A stretch of DNA of 64,000 nt from Brachycybe producta (GCA_036925085.1 JAUPFP010000059.1:434001-498000); one strand, 5' to 3'. Positions 44,076 to 54,831 are shown, counted from the first letter of the stretch. A program made the numbers and translations. The notes: a model not told the origin generated them from the sequence alone.

Positions 44076-45540
44076 TTTCTCCATAGTTATTACAACTCAA
44101 AATGCAGAATAAAAGCTATTCATAAAACTTCTTTTTAAGTTATTAGCTTATTTTGCTTAAAATTAAAACTTGTTTCATATTATTTTAAATTGAGTTTTCT
44201 TTTAAATGAAAAAAAGTTTTAAAAGTATAAATTAGACAAAGATAATTAACATTATTTTAGGCTAGTTTTGGTTAATAATAATGAGCGTTTTGTTGCATTA
44301 TTATTATATGTAGCTAATAAATTTTCTTCTTGTCATGTTTAATTTTAGCTTTTTAAATGGATTTTTGACATAAATTACATTTCTTAATTCTTAACATGTA
44401 AATAAAAATAAGGCGTCGAATAAAAGAGAAGAAAATTGCGTTTTGACTAAATTTATACAATGTTTTTGTATGTTTTTTTCTTATTAAAACTCTATTTCAT
44501 GAAAATTACTTCTTGCTGTTATCAAGATTAGATGAATTTAATTACATTAAAATATTTTCTATGTTGTTGGAGAGGAGGATGTTTGGGGGGTAAATGGGAT
44601 GTGTGTGTGGGTGGAAAAGGGCATTTTCTCCTCCAAATTCAATAATATATAAAGAGAAAAGAGAGGTTTGTTTTAAATGAAAATGGTGTAAATGGTAATT
44701 CATTTAAAAACAATGGGAAGTTTTTTTCAATTCTTCCTTTTAAAATATTCGAAAAACATTTTTTTCTCTACTTTGATGTTGAAGTTCATTAAAAGGGGGA
44801 GAGTTTGTTCTTCTACAAATGAAGAAAAACTATTTTGTGGTTTTTCGCTTTGTCTCATTTATATATATACATTGTGTGTGTATATATATTTATTTATATA
44901 TTGAATGACATTTACATTTGATGCTTCTGTTATTTTTGTATATATATGTTTTGCATATAACCAAGATAGACAGAGAGTGAGAGAGAGGGGGGGCTTTTAA
45001 TTTGCTCACTTGGTTCTGCTAAATTCACACGGGTTTGTTGTCATTTCGAAGTTTGCAACATAGTTTTAACATTTATGCAAAGGGATTTTTTTTATGTTGG
45101 CTCTATTGCTGTTACTGGTGCTGTTTTCATTGTGACAGTAATTAGTTGGACTTGCCAAAACCAGCAGCTTCTTCCTCTTTTTTTTCCACTTTGTTGCATC
45201 TGATTTTGCCTTGTTTTCTATCACTAATGCCACTCTTGTGTCTATCTATATTACTATAATACAACCAACCAACCTCAACTTGGATTGGAAAGGGAGGGGA
45301 GAGATCACTTTCACTTTTCTCTTGCTTTTGCTCTCTTTTCTCAGCTCTTTAAACCCGGATTCATTACATGGAACAAAAACAAAATCACTTCCTCCTTGAA
45401 GCAAATTCTCCCCATTTTTCTGTAACTTATTCCGTTTGGTTTTTGTTGTTGTTGTTGTTGTTTGTCTTCCTTCAAACCTTTAAGATCAATTAGATCGTTT
45501 TCTTTCTCTTTCTGTCATGATTTACAAGTAAATTACTATT
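44076..45540. other. Non-coding AT-rich stretch
   Basis: TATATA tracts around 44860-44950 and a GA tract near 44975. No gene was found. Confidence 0.55.
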
Positions 45541-46179
45541 AAGGTGGCTCTGAATAGATGTTTCTCACTCTCTCCTTCGGATGGCGCCACTGCTTTATAG
45601 ACGTTTTTTTTGTGTGTAAAATTTGCACACAAAAATGTCAAGCGAACGTTTTTCAGAAGAAAAATTAAGAAAAAAAAAAATTCGAAGTATTTTAGAAACT
45701 AGATTAGTTGGTGATGATGATAATGCTAAAAGTTTTTGCATTATTGATATCTTTCAAAATAAACTTTTTATGAAACAGACTAATCATAGGTCACTAGAAT
45801 GACCTACACTTCAGAACTGTAGGTCACTCAGTGACCTACACTTTGATTAGGTGATGTTACATTAAATTAAGCTTGTTGCAGGGTGTCTGGGGGCGCAAGC
45901 CCCCCCCCCAGGTCACTTGAGTGACCCACTTCAAATAACACTCTGAAAGTGTAGGTCACCTAGAGACCTACGAATCAGTCTGTCCCACATTTTATGACAA
46001 GTTTGGAAGAATAAAAAAAAAGCGTAAATAGTTTTTCATGAAATTTCAATGGAAAAACCTTAAAAAAATGGGTCATTTTTCAAAAAAAAAAAAAAAGTTC
46101 AGCATTGCATTTGGCGCCGTTCGGGGAGGAGGAAGGGGGGGGGGGGCAAAAGTAAACTACATATCTATTCAGCCACCTT
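45541..46179. mobile_element. Family F element, copy 2, split by a family G MITE
   Basis: The left end AAGGTGGCTCTGAATAGATG and right end ATATCTATTCAGCCACCTT are inverted. Near each end is a GGCGCC site (GGATGGCGCCACTG and TTTGGCGCCGTTC). The body shares TAGTTGGTGATGATGATAATGC, interrupted by a triplet expansion, with copy 1. It is cut at 45771 by a family G element, after which it continues TGACAAGTTTGGAAG as expected from copy 1. Confidence 0.75.
45772..45986. mobile_element. Family G MITE, copy 2 (9-bp TSD, one mismatch)
   Basis: From GAAACAGACTAATCATAGG to CGAATCAGTCTGTCCC. ACTTTTTAT (45763-45771) and ACATTTTAT (45987-45995) flank it. Carries AGGTCACTCAGTGACCT and several related AGGTCA half-site pairs. 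The insertion point in the host family F element is exact when compared with copy 1 of F. Confidence 0.8.
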
Positions 46180-47056
46180 ATGGGGCCCCTGTAAAATGAT
46201 AATTCCATTAGGAGCCAAAAATGTAAGAAGACCTTTGTGGACAGTTAACTTTTTATTACATTCTTCAATTTACTTTCTACTCGTTTTATTAAAGAGAGAT
46301 GTTTTTAATGAGTCTTTTTGAAAATTGTGTCTTTTTCTTCTTCTTCTTAATCGGTTGACTTGAAAACTAATTGTGGTGTCTTTTAAAATTAAAACTGTTT
46401 GACATTTGCTGACTATGTCAGTCTGTCTGTTTGTTAGTTAGTATAATAGTGACTTCTTTTTTTTTCCGCAGTTTTTCTGTCCTTTGCGGTTTTTGTTTCA
46501 TGTCGCTCACTGCCAATTAAAAAGTCTAATTAAACTGATGGTTCGTAGCTTGTTCCATTAAATTAACGCCTGGTTAAGTAATGGATATAATAGGGTCGTG
46601 GAATCCTCTTTTATGTAACATTTTTAAAACAAGCTTCGTTTTTTTTTTAAGTGGTAGTTCATTTCTTCATAAACACATTTCATTGTTTGTGATGGGGTTT
46701 GGGTTAGTGGTGCTGGTGGTGTATGTTGGATGGGGGGAGAAGAATATTGCTGAATTTTGTGTCTTCTTTAGACTTAAGTTGTTGTTCCTTTAACCTACTT
46801 GTATATAAAATTGTCAAATAACGACTTTTAATAAATAAATTCAAGTTGGTTAGCAACTAGAAAGTGTAAAGAAACAATAATAAATTGATTTTCAATGCCG
46901 ATATCTTTCAATATTGAACTTTTTTTTATTATTGCAGTTTGAGCTTTGAGATAAGCTGTCATTTTTATTAACACTTTTTTTAAGGTGGAATTGAGACTGT
47001 AAAAGCTCTGATCCGACGACATGTGTGAAATACGTTGAAAATACATAAATAGGAAT
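46180..47056. other. Non-coding stretch
   Basis: No gene-like frame or element ends were recognised. Confidence 0.5.
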
Positions 47057-47217
47057 TAGGGATGGGGCATTCGAATCCTGCGAATCTTGAAAAATATTCG
47101 AGAGATTCGAAAACTCGAATCTTCGCCCTTTTTTCGTCTTTCGAATCTATCGAATCCTAACCTTAATAAAACTGTTAAAAACTTTGGTAAAATTAGTTTT
47201 AACTCCATTTTTAGCTT
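47057..47217 (-). mobile_element. Family K hAT element fragment
   Basis: TAGGGATGGGGCATTCGAATC, CGAATCTTGAAAAATATTCG, CTTTCGAATCTATCG and AAAATTAGTTTTAACTCCAT match the first 160 bp of 58741-59235. The remainder is missing, and a family A MITE stands at the break. Confidence 0.65.
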
Positions 47218-47226
47218 GAGTTGAAG

Positions 47227-47431
47227 ACAGGCAATTAGAAAACGGGATGAACAGAAGTTGGCTCCGCCTTTTTTATGACGAATGGCAACTTCTAATTGGT
47301 TTGTTGCTTGGTTTGACGTTGGAAAGGGCGGAGCATGTGACATCAGACTACATAACCAACCAATTAGAAGTTACGTTCGTCATAAAAAGGGCGGAGCCAA
47401 CTTCTGTTCATCCCGTTTTCTAATTGCTTGT
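47227..47431. mobile_element. Family A MITE, copy 6 (exact 9-bp TSD)
   Basis: A 205-bp palindrome from ACAGGCAATTAGAAAACGG to CGTTTTCTAATTGCTTGT. Exact GAGTTGAAG repeats lie at 47218-47226 and 47432-47440. The CRE-like site reads TGACATCA here, so it is mutated in this copy. GC boxes and CCAAT motifs are kept. Confidence 0.95.
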
Positions 47432-47464
47432 GAGTTGAAGTTAGTTGTTTGTTGCTAATAACTT

Positions 47465-47769
47465 GTACACACAAATGAGTTAAATGAATTCAAATTAAAA
47501 TGTGTTTAGGGGAATTATACGGAATTCAGTTAAGGACACGTAAACAAAATAAAAATTGACTTTATTATTTATATTTTAAATTGAAATACTAAATCAATAT
47601 TTTTAATGTCAATAGTTTCTATAATTATATTTAAGTATTAACTCAATATTTTCAGATTATTAACTGAATAAAATAAATTGAATTCGACGACATATTGTTT
47701 GTTTGCCCTTCACGGGACTCTGTAGAATACGTTTATTATTTAAATGCATTTAAATTATCAGGTGTGTAC
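47465..47769 (-). mobile_element. Family C element, copy 4
   Basis: From GTACACACAAATGAG to CAGGTGTGTAC, with GGAATTCAGTTAAGGACACG, CAATATTTTCAGATTATTAAC and CTCTGTAGAATACGTTTATT. Same orientation as copy 1. It lies 25 bp beyond the family A duplication. Confidence 0.8.
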
Positions 47770-48335
47770 TATGTTTTAGAGAGAAACTGATGTGAAGTTA
47801 TGATTATATTTTTTTGTGATAAATTTGCTTTTAGACCTTTGAAAGCAATAGTCTAATCTGTTGTTAGACACACTTTGTTGTATTGGTGGCCATTTAATGT
47901 TGTTGTCTCTTGTTTTGGTTGTCTTCAATCTTTTTGTAATTTGCTTTATATGGCTAACAATTGTTCTTTTTTGTTTTGTATTATAGGTAAGTTTTTCTCA
48001 ATTATTCTTCCTGAGAGAAAGGGATATTGTTTTTTTCCGCATGTGAATGAGGAAAGGACTATCGGAAATGAAAAGGGTTTTGTGTTGGAGTCAGGTGGAC
48101 ACAACAACAACAACACTGACTTTCCATAAAAAAGGGAGGTTTGAATTTTTAAACTTGATTTTTTATTTCAACCTAGCAACCAAATTTTAATCAATTATTG
48201 GCATGAAAACTCTTGAGAAAAAGTTACATGAATTCTATAAGAATTACGTCTGAAAGTTTTTACCAGTTGAGCTAGAAGGACATAGATAAACATAAAATTT
48301 ACAGAAAATTACAATGAAAACGTATTTGTTTTAAT
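47770..48335. other. Non-coding stretch
   Basis: The open frame at 47875-48129 has no recognised domain. Nothing else was seen. Confidence 0.5.
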
Positions 48336-48474
48336 TACTCGCTTTTATTTAACTTCATAATTTGTTTGTGAAATATATTTGAAAATAATTCACGCTGCAA
48401 GGGATTGAACCCATGATCTAGTTCACCAACATAACCATGGGCTGAGACACTAACCACTACACCAACAAGACAAG
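48336..48474 (-). repeat. tRNA-derived SINE, copy 2
   Basis: On the minus strand: CTTGTTGGTGTAGTGGTTAG (A box), GGTTCAATCCC (B box), then AATATATTTCACAAACAAA and AAGTTAAATAAAAGCGAGTA. It matches 20060-20200 along its whole length, so the family has at least two copies here. Confidence 0.75.
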
Positions 48475-49347
48475 AACAGATTAAATTTGGTTTTTTACTT
48501 TTTATAGAAACAAGATTAGAAGATTTTTGTTTAATTTTCTTGTTTCTAAAAATAAACTTATGACAAATTTTAAAATTTTATTATTTTTATTATTATTTTA
48601 ATACTAGAACAAGTGGTAATTTATGATGATATTTTTGAAATTAAACTGTTTATGACTGTTTGAAACGTTTTGTTGTTGTTGGTTACAAAAGACAAATTTC
48701 TGTGCATTTTTTAAACTATAAAAAGTTTATTTTAAAAAATATTGTCATGAAATTTTATATAATATGAATCTTATTTTATTTACTCTTCTAGATTGCAATC
48801 AAATCTTGAAATATTTTCAAGGTGCTTAAATCAAAGTTGCTTTTTGTTTTAAAAAATTGTTTTTCTACTTTCTTGTGTTGAGTTGTTTTTAAGTCTAGTT
48901 TTTTTTTTGCATCAATTTGCTTTTTTTTAAAAAAAACGTTTTTTCTATTTTTTGTATCAAGTTCTTCTTGAAAAATGCGTTTTTCTAGTTTTCTACTTTC
49001 TACATTTACGTCCAAAAATAGAAACTATTACAAGGTCTCCCCCCCCCCCCACTTTTAATGAAGGTTTATACAAAAATTTGAAACACGAATAGTTATTTTT
49101 ATATACAGATCAAGATAGACAATAAATAAAAGACTAGGTATTGAATTGATTTTATAATGTAGAAGGTGTGCAAGTGAATTGTTGATGGATTTTAAACTTT
49201 AAATACCCGGGACAGATAGAAAGTGAAAACTGGTCTACTCAATGAGGAAGAATCTTTCTATTCTTCCCTTCTCCACCACCCCACTGTTTTTTTTTTTGAG
49301 TGAAAAAAAAAATCAAAAGTGTTTTGAGGTTATAGTGCCCATGTATA
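48475..49347. other. Non-coding stretch with a family D-like fragment
   Basis: About 48600-48800 resembles family D/F (ACTAGAACAAGTGGTAATT, TTATGACTGTTTGAAACG). The rest is T- and C-run-rich. No gene was found. Confidence 0.45.
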
Positions 49348-50106
49348 CAAGGTGTCCATAAAGTCCTTGGACAGTTCCAAATTTCTACATAATATATAGA
49401 CAGAATGTCATTTCGGCTGCCCTAAACATAAAACACAGTAGTTAACTTATTATCAAATTTTTTACTAATGGTGGGGGGCCACACTAACGTTTACGTCTAA
49501 CGTCCATTATTGCAATAATGAAGGTGTCAAAAAAATATAGATTAAACTACTCGGTAAATCGCTTTGATGTGTCAAAAAAGAACGCCATCCGAGCTATCGC
49601 CTAACGTCTATATATTATCGTCATTAATAATGACGATAATAAATTAGCGCGTTAAGTCGTTTAATGTCAAATAACGCGACATTACATATATTGTGTTCTT
49701 TTCCTCTATCGCTTTTTTTTGTGTGGAGATTTTCGTGTTGCAATGGCAAACCTTGGATTTCTTTATACAAAATTTTTCTTTTAAGAATTTTTTGTCTTCT
49801 GAAAATCTCAACTTAACTCAGTTAGGCTGATTTCACACAGATGTGGTTGCGTACAACCGCAGCGATTTATCTATACGCAAGTGTGGCGTGTTAACATAGA
49901 TGTGTTTTCTCGCTGCGAGTTTAGAACTGTTGAGAGAAATTAAGATTTAAAAGGGTTTAGAATTGGATGGGCCCCAGCTAAAAATGCGTTTTTTTCTAGG
50001 TTTTTTTTTTTGTAGTAAAAGTTGCTTCTAAAATGCATTTTTCCTTTTTTAACGAAGTTGCTTTATTAAAAAATTGAAACTGCACAAGGACTTTATGGAC
50101 ACCCTG
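49348..50106. mobile_element. Mariner-like shell with TA duplication
   Basis: The left end CAAGGTGTCCATAAAGTCC with TTGG and right end AAGGACTTTATGGACACCCTG are inverted with few mismatches over about 27 bp, and TA stands at both edges (49346-49347, 50107-50108). Tc1/mariner elements duplicate TA and often have such CAGGGTGTCC ends. At 759 bp it is too short for a transposase gene (about 1.0-1.3 kb) and has no domain. Inside, 49490-49690 and 49825-49900 contain further inverted material, so something else inserted in it. Confidence 0.75.
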
Positions 50107-50108
50107 TA

Positions 50109-50510
50109 TATATGACTACGTCATTTGGTTTCCAAGGTAATTCAATCGATTTCTGATATTGATCACCACCATTTATGTCCAAGAAGAAGAAGAATACAAT
50201 ATACATATTATATCCCCCCAAAAAAGGAAGGACGTCACACTTTCAACTGTTGTATGGTGTACAATGTATTCATAATACCCGACACCCTTTTACTCCCCCC
50301 CCCCCAAAAAAAAAAATTCCCCAATTTTTATTTCCTTTTCCTTTCATTCATTCCAAGATTGTTATTAATGTGATTGCTAGTATTTTTTTTCCTTTCAAGT
50401 TTATGAGGATGATGATGATTGTTTTGAGAAAAAAAAACAATTGTCACACCCTACAATTAGAATTTAATGTGTTTTAAGGTGGTGACACGCCTTTGTTGGT
50501 ATGTTTACAG
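50109..50510. other. Non-coding stretch upstream of the exon-like island
   Basis: C10 and A10 runs near 50296-50316. No gene is supported in this part. Confidence 0.45.
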
Positions 50511-50527
50511 TGATTGCCTATTTTTAG
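50511..50527 (+). other. Exon-like motif TGATTGCC, copy 1
   Basis: TTTACAG, then TGATTGCCTATTTTTAG, then GTGCAAGG. It follows an acceptor-like CAG and is followed by a GTGCAA donor-like site. It lies 63 bp upstream of the acceptor at 50590. In the frame that is open in the other copies, this one ends in TAG. Whether it is used as an exon cannot be told from sequence. Confidence 0.25.
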
Positions 50528-50590
50528 GTGCAAGGTTTTTAAGTGCAACGCGTTTAGTGATTTCTTTCCAGTTATTTTTTTGCTTTTCAG

Positions 50591-50716
50591 AAGCAATACT
50601 TGGGAGGGCCCTCTGAGACGGAGTTGAGTACGTCTGTCTCTGATCCTCCTACAGTTACAGAGCCTAAAAGGAAGCAGCGGGATTTCGTCGTCAATGCTAG
50701 GGGTCAGCCATTCTAA
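50591..50716 (+). CDS. Possible 3'-terminal coding segment, 41 codons
   Basis: Directly after the acceptor, the frame reads KQYLGGPSETELSTSV, SDPPTVTEPKRKQRD, FVVNARGQPF, then TAA. The segment is hydrophilic with a basic patch (KRKQR), like a disordered C-terminal tail. The start lies in an earlier exon not visible here. The same frame resumes as open for 120 codons after the stop, so the TAA may also be a mutation or a read-through point. No family is recognised. Length alone is weak evidence, and the acceptor is the main support. Confidence 0.25.
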   Translation, partial: KQYLGGPSETELSTSVSDPPTVTEPKRKQRDFVVNARGQPF

Positions 50717-52192
50717 CCCTTGGAAGAATCTCGCCTGCAATATAGCATGGAATTACTAGCGTTGAGGGGTAGACATCAGAGACCATGTCTACGAGAGCTA
50801 AACAGAAAGGGTAGTCGTTGTGGACCTCGCCGCTCTGGACCCACCAGTGCCACCACCACAACCTGTCTCGGAGAATCATGGCATTGGCCAGGTAGTTCCT
50901 CAGGAGTGTGTAGCAGAAGCAGGCGTTCGTCGATGGAGCCAGAACCAAGTACACCCGTAGGAATGGCGTACCATGGCAAGCTGCCAGTGATGCGTTCTCG
51001 GGTTCCGTGTTGCTTCTTCCATGCTGCAGGTGGGCGCATCCGTATCTTGACCACTAACCCCATTAGCAAAGAAGGCTAGGCGAGAACCGTGGATAAACTC
51101 GTCGAAATATCTTGTAAGTGACTGCACAGCTGGTTGTCACGAGAACAGGATGGTCACGTGATGTGGTTCTCTAGGCAACTATTATGCAGTTAGTCGCAGA
51201 TCGAAGACCCTCCTCTTGACTCCGAAGGTTCTTCGGGATGAGGTTGGGAAATCGCAACCTATCAAGAAGGAACAAAGATGGTGAGGTCGCTCATCGTCAC
51301 TCAAAGCCAGACAGGAACCAAGCCCGTGTCTTGACATCAGTGCCTCCTCGAAGGACCCTGATGCGCTGGATGCAACCCAGACAGTTCCCCTTCAAGCCAA
51401 ACAGCATAGCACTACAGCTACAACAGAGGAGCTTGGAGGACAAAAGCAGAGAGGGTAATCAACCGTGGAAGCCATTTGACTACTTGCACCTTGTTTACCA
51501 CCACAACCAGCAGGCGTTTTCAGGTTTCCAAAGTGGAACGATCGAAGCCATCGCTCGGCCAACGTTTACTACTCTTAAACAGGCACTCAAGGACGTCCAG
51601 TATTCCGGGTGCTACGAGATCAGCGAGTTTCTGCAGCACATCCCACTTTGACAGGGATGCTTTGAGATTGTTGTCGAGTTGGTTCAGCAAGGAGCCACAG
51701 ATGTCGTCGTAGTGGCATCCTCCCAGTTCCTATCTCGTATATTACAACCGCGGAGGCTAGAAGGTCGAGAAATCTAGGAGCAACGTCCATACGGTGCCTT
51801 TTCAAAGTGGTACGTGTGGCACCAAGTTGGAAATTCGTCATACGGTACGAAGAGATGAGATTCCATCGACAAGCGAGGAGTGTGAAAAAGCCGCCCTGCT
51901 TCTCCATGAGGTCAACCGCATCATCATAAGGAAGTCACCCACTCCGCATCCGACAAGAAGTGAAGGCAACGGTAGTTGCAGTTACTGAAATCTCTCACGG
52001 GATCCTCCGCATGCCCAACCGGAAGGTTTGTCGATGTCTGGAACCGTATAGCTCGTTGAGGACGTCGAGACGTATCTACTGAGTTGAGAAGTATGGATGC
52101 ACAGATTTAAAAATCAGCCGGTTCATAAACATCTTAAATGATTAATTTACTCTTCTAGTTTATTAAAATACTATCAACTTTTCATGTTTTTA

Positions 52193-52202
52193 AATAAATA
52201 AA
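52193..52202 (+). promoter_or_regulatory. Overlapping AATAAA polyadenylation signals
   Basis: AATAAATAAA is followed within 5-25 bp by TGTCTTTAGTTGTAC, a GT/T-rich downstream region. It lies at the end of the GC-richer island, in the place expected if that is a last exon. AATAAA occurs often by chance in AT-rich DNA. Confidence 0.35.
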
Positions 52203-52250
52203 ATGTCTTTAGTTGTACATAGAGATTAAATTATAATTTTGTGCTTGCAG

Positions 52251-52268
52251 TGATTGCCCATTTTAAGG
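52251..52268 (+). other. Exon-like motif TGATTGCC, copy 2
   Basis: GTGCTTGCAG precedes TGATTGCCCATTTTAAGG, then GTTTAG. It is 18 nt if the GT after AAGG is a donor. In the frame shared with copies 3 and 4 it reads IAHFK. Confidence 0.25.
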
Positions 52269-52315
52269 GTTTAGATGTGGGATTTTTTTTTTTTTGGTGT
52301 GTTAGGAGCTTGCAG

Positions 52316-52333
52316 TGATTGCCTATCTTAACG
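52316..52333 (+). other. Exon-like motif TGATTGCC, copy 3 (best splice sites)
   Basis: A T13 tract, then GGAGCTTGCAG, then TGATTGCCTATCTTAACG, then GTAAGTATG. This has both a consensus acceptor and an ideal donor around 18 nt, a textbook microexon arrangement. The open frame reads IAYLN. It lies 47 bp after copy 2. Confidence 0.35.
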
Positions 52334-54831
52334 GTAAGTATGATTTTCTTTTAAATATGTTTTGAGATGGAAAATGGATGAGAGAAAAAAAGAGAGACAC
52401 CGGGAAAGAAGAGCAAATTGATCGGGCGCGGTTATATTTTTATATTATTTTGCTCCCCTTTTTTTTTCTTCTAAAAAAATGGTTTTGATGGTTTCTTACT
52501 GTTTTTTTTGGGGGGTGGCGAGGTTGGATAAGAAAAAAAGAGGTGGGTGTTGGTGGTGGGTCCTCTTAATATAAGGGCATTTTTATAGATTGGTGTCTCT
52601 ATTGATGTCGTTTTTTTTTTGGGGGGGGGTCTTCTATATAAAGAAGAATTGAGAGGGGTGGATGGGAGATGCTTGAGTTTTATGTGTAATATCGAGTACC
52701 CTCTCCAACCCTTACTATTTTCACCGCCCACCTTAGCCCATTACATTTAGGGTCATATTTGAAGTGAAAAAAGGGGTTGGAGATAAATAGGTTTCACTCT
52801 CGTGTGGTCGCCTTATTATAAATTGGATCACAGGTTTTTTTAAGGCTTGTCTCCTTTTTCTACTTGTCGCAAATGGGACTCTTTTTGCCGACCTAAAAGT
52901 ACTATGTGGGTCCTTACTTATAATGAAAACCCCTCCCTTTTCCTAGTCCCTTTCCATCCCCTGCTGACTGATTTATGCCGCCACTTTACTCCTTTCTATC
53001 TTTTTTCTTCATTGACATTATTGGATTTCAAATGTTTTTAGTTATATTGAGAGTCCTATAGATGTCACTACTTACTATCTCACTATGTATTTGAGATAGT
53101 AAGTACTTTTATTATAGACTAGTCTGGCTCTTTCTTATGGTGAGAGGGGGGGCTTTAGAAGTCAAGGGGAATAAGTGTCGAAAGTAAATGCTTTTAAGTA
53201 ACAACTGAGTGCAACTAAAGTAAGATTTAGTCAACTAAAGTTTTTAGAAAACTTATTTAGTCGAGTAAAATTAGTCAAGTCAAACTAAAACAACCTTTTA
53301 ATAATAGTTATGGGTTACGTGCGAGTATTATGAGGGATGTTATACGATTAGTGAATGAGTTATTTAGCTTTAACAAATTCGACTAATTAGTTATTTTATA
53401 ATTTACTAAGATTTTAGTTGTACAGTCTAAAGCATGTATTATTAACTGAATTTTTCAGTCAAACTAAATATTTTATTCGACGAAATGTTTAGTCAATTAG
53501 TTTTTTAGTTGGCAAATTTTTAGTCGACAAAAATAAAATTAGTTGAAACGTATTATGTTTTTTCGTTTATTTTTCTTCTTGTCTACCAAATTCGATATCA
53601 TTTCATTGTTAAAATATGCTACATAGCTCCATTTTTATAATAATAAAAAAAAAATCACTTATCCCTCTTGGCTTGTAAGTTTTTTCTATGTATGTTGTTT
53701 CCATTGTTTTGATTGACGGTGGTGATAACCGACTGTCTTCAAGTACAATTTTGGATCGATGTTTTTTTTTAGCATATGCGGGTGTAGGAGGGTAGATTTC
53801 GAGAGAGAAAGAGACAGGACGAAAGGGTATATTATTGGGGGGGGGGAGGTGGGTCAATTTCTTTTTAAATTGGTGTTATTAATTGCATTATATAGTAAAG
53901 AAAGACATGGGCGATGAGATAATTGCCTAATTAGGCGGCGGCGGTGGTGGTGGTGCTGGGTGGACCGGACCGTTTATTTCAGCAATGCGGGCACATTTTT
54001 TTTAGATGGATTATATTTTAAACTGTTAAATTAAACTTAAAGGCTTTGATGTCTTTTTTTTTTCAAATTAAAATTATTCTGCATTTCTGGATCAAAATTA
54101 AGATGAAATTGAAAATGTGTTAGAAACTAGAAGGGTAGCTCAAAAGTTTGGCTTTTTAGTTTTGGCTTAATTTTTTTTAAAAAAAACCCCGAATTGGGTA
54201 ATTTTTTTTAGATTTTTAAGTGAAATCGGAAATTGAATCAGCCGATTCGATTTGACTCAATAAAAATCGATTCTTCAGTGACTTTTAATGTATTTCTAGC
54301 TCTTTTAATTGTTGCTTTAAATAGCAAAATCGTTCAGAAATTCTAAGAAATATAATGATGATGATGATAATCGGAAGACGAAATAAAATAAGGAAAAAGG
54401 GCCTCATGATTTTTTTGGTGTATAGACAGTTTTTTCTTTTTTAATATATACTAGAAAAATCTAATTTTCGTTTTGGAAATTGGTTGATGTGTTGTGTTGG
54501 CTCCTTTTAATCGTTTGTTTCTTCAGTGAATGAATGCAGTTATTAGCTTTATTTTCTTCTCATGATAAAGAAGGGATAGATAGATAGAGAGAGAGAAAAA
54601 GAGCTAAAGAAAATGTGGGAGAAAAAAAAAGGAATTTTAGCCTTGTATGGGTTTCTTAGTTTCTTTCATTTTCGTTTCTTCTTCTTGTAACGAAGTTAAC
54701 AAAAGAAAAAGTTGGCCGCACATTTTTAGTTTTTCTTCTAAGTTAGCTTTGAGGTTTTTTTTTTTGTCTTATTGTTTAACGTGATCCGAAACGTTGAACA
54801 GTTTCGATTATTGTTTTGTCTATATGTTACT
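52334..54831. other. Non-coding stretch with TTAGTC-rich repeat
   Basis: About 53205-53550 has many TTTAGTC, GTCAACTAAA and AGTCGA motifs in both orientations, likely a decayed DNA element. GGT triplets lie near 53945. A GT run and G10 runs occur. About 54119-54140 has a family D end (GTTAGAAACTAGAAGGGTAG). No gene was found. Confidence 0.45.

Larger units (their letters stand above)
50591..52215 (+). other. GC-richer exon-like island of unknown identity
   Basis: Base composition rises sharply at 50591, immediately after a strong acceptor (TTTTTTTGCTTTTCAG, ending 50590), and falls back near 52130. No frame is open along its whole length, but the frame beginning at 50591 is interrupted by only one stop (50714-50716) up to 51077-51079. 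Another frame is open at 51238-51651 (137 codons, about 414 bp). GTAAGT at 51114-51119 could be a donor. Two overlapping AATAAA signals at 52193-52202 could end a transcript. Candidates: the last exon with a long 3' UTR of a gene whose other exons lie outside, a long non-coding RNA exon, or a decayed coding insertion. I do not recognise any product. Confidence 0.4.

Noticed and set aside
50697..51127. Minus-strand frames within the GC-richer island as the real coding strand
   Set aside because: Several overlapping frames are open, but none is favoured by a splice acceptor or start, and the composition step coincides with a plus-strand acceptor. Not fully excluded.
53205..53550. Complete transposon in the TTAGTC-rich stretch
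   Set aside because: Many short motifs occur in both orientations, but I could not find a consistent pair of ends or a duplication, so it is listed only as low-order repeat.
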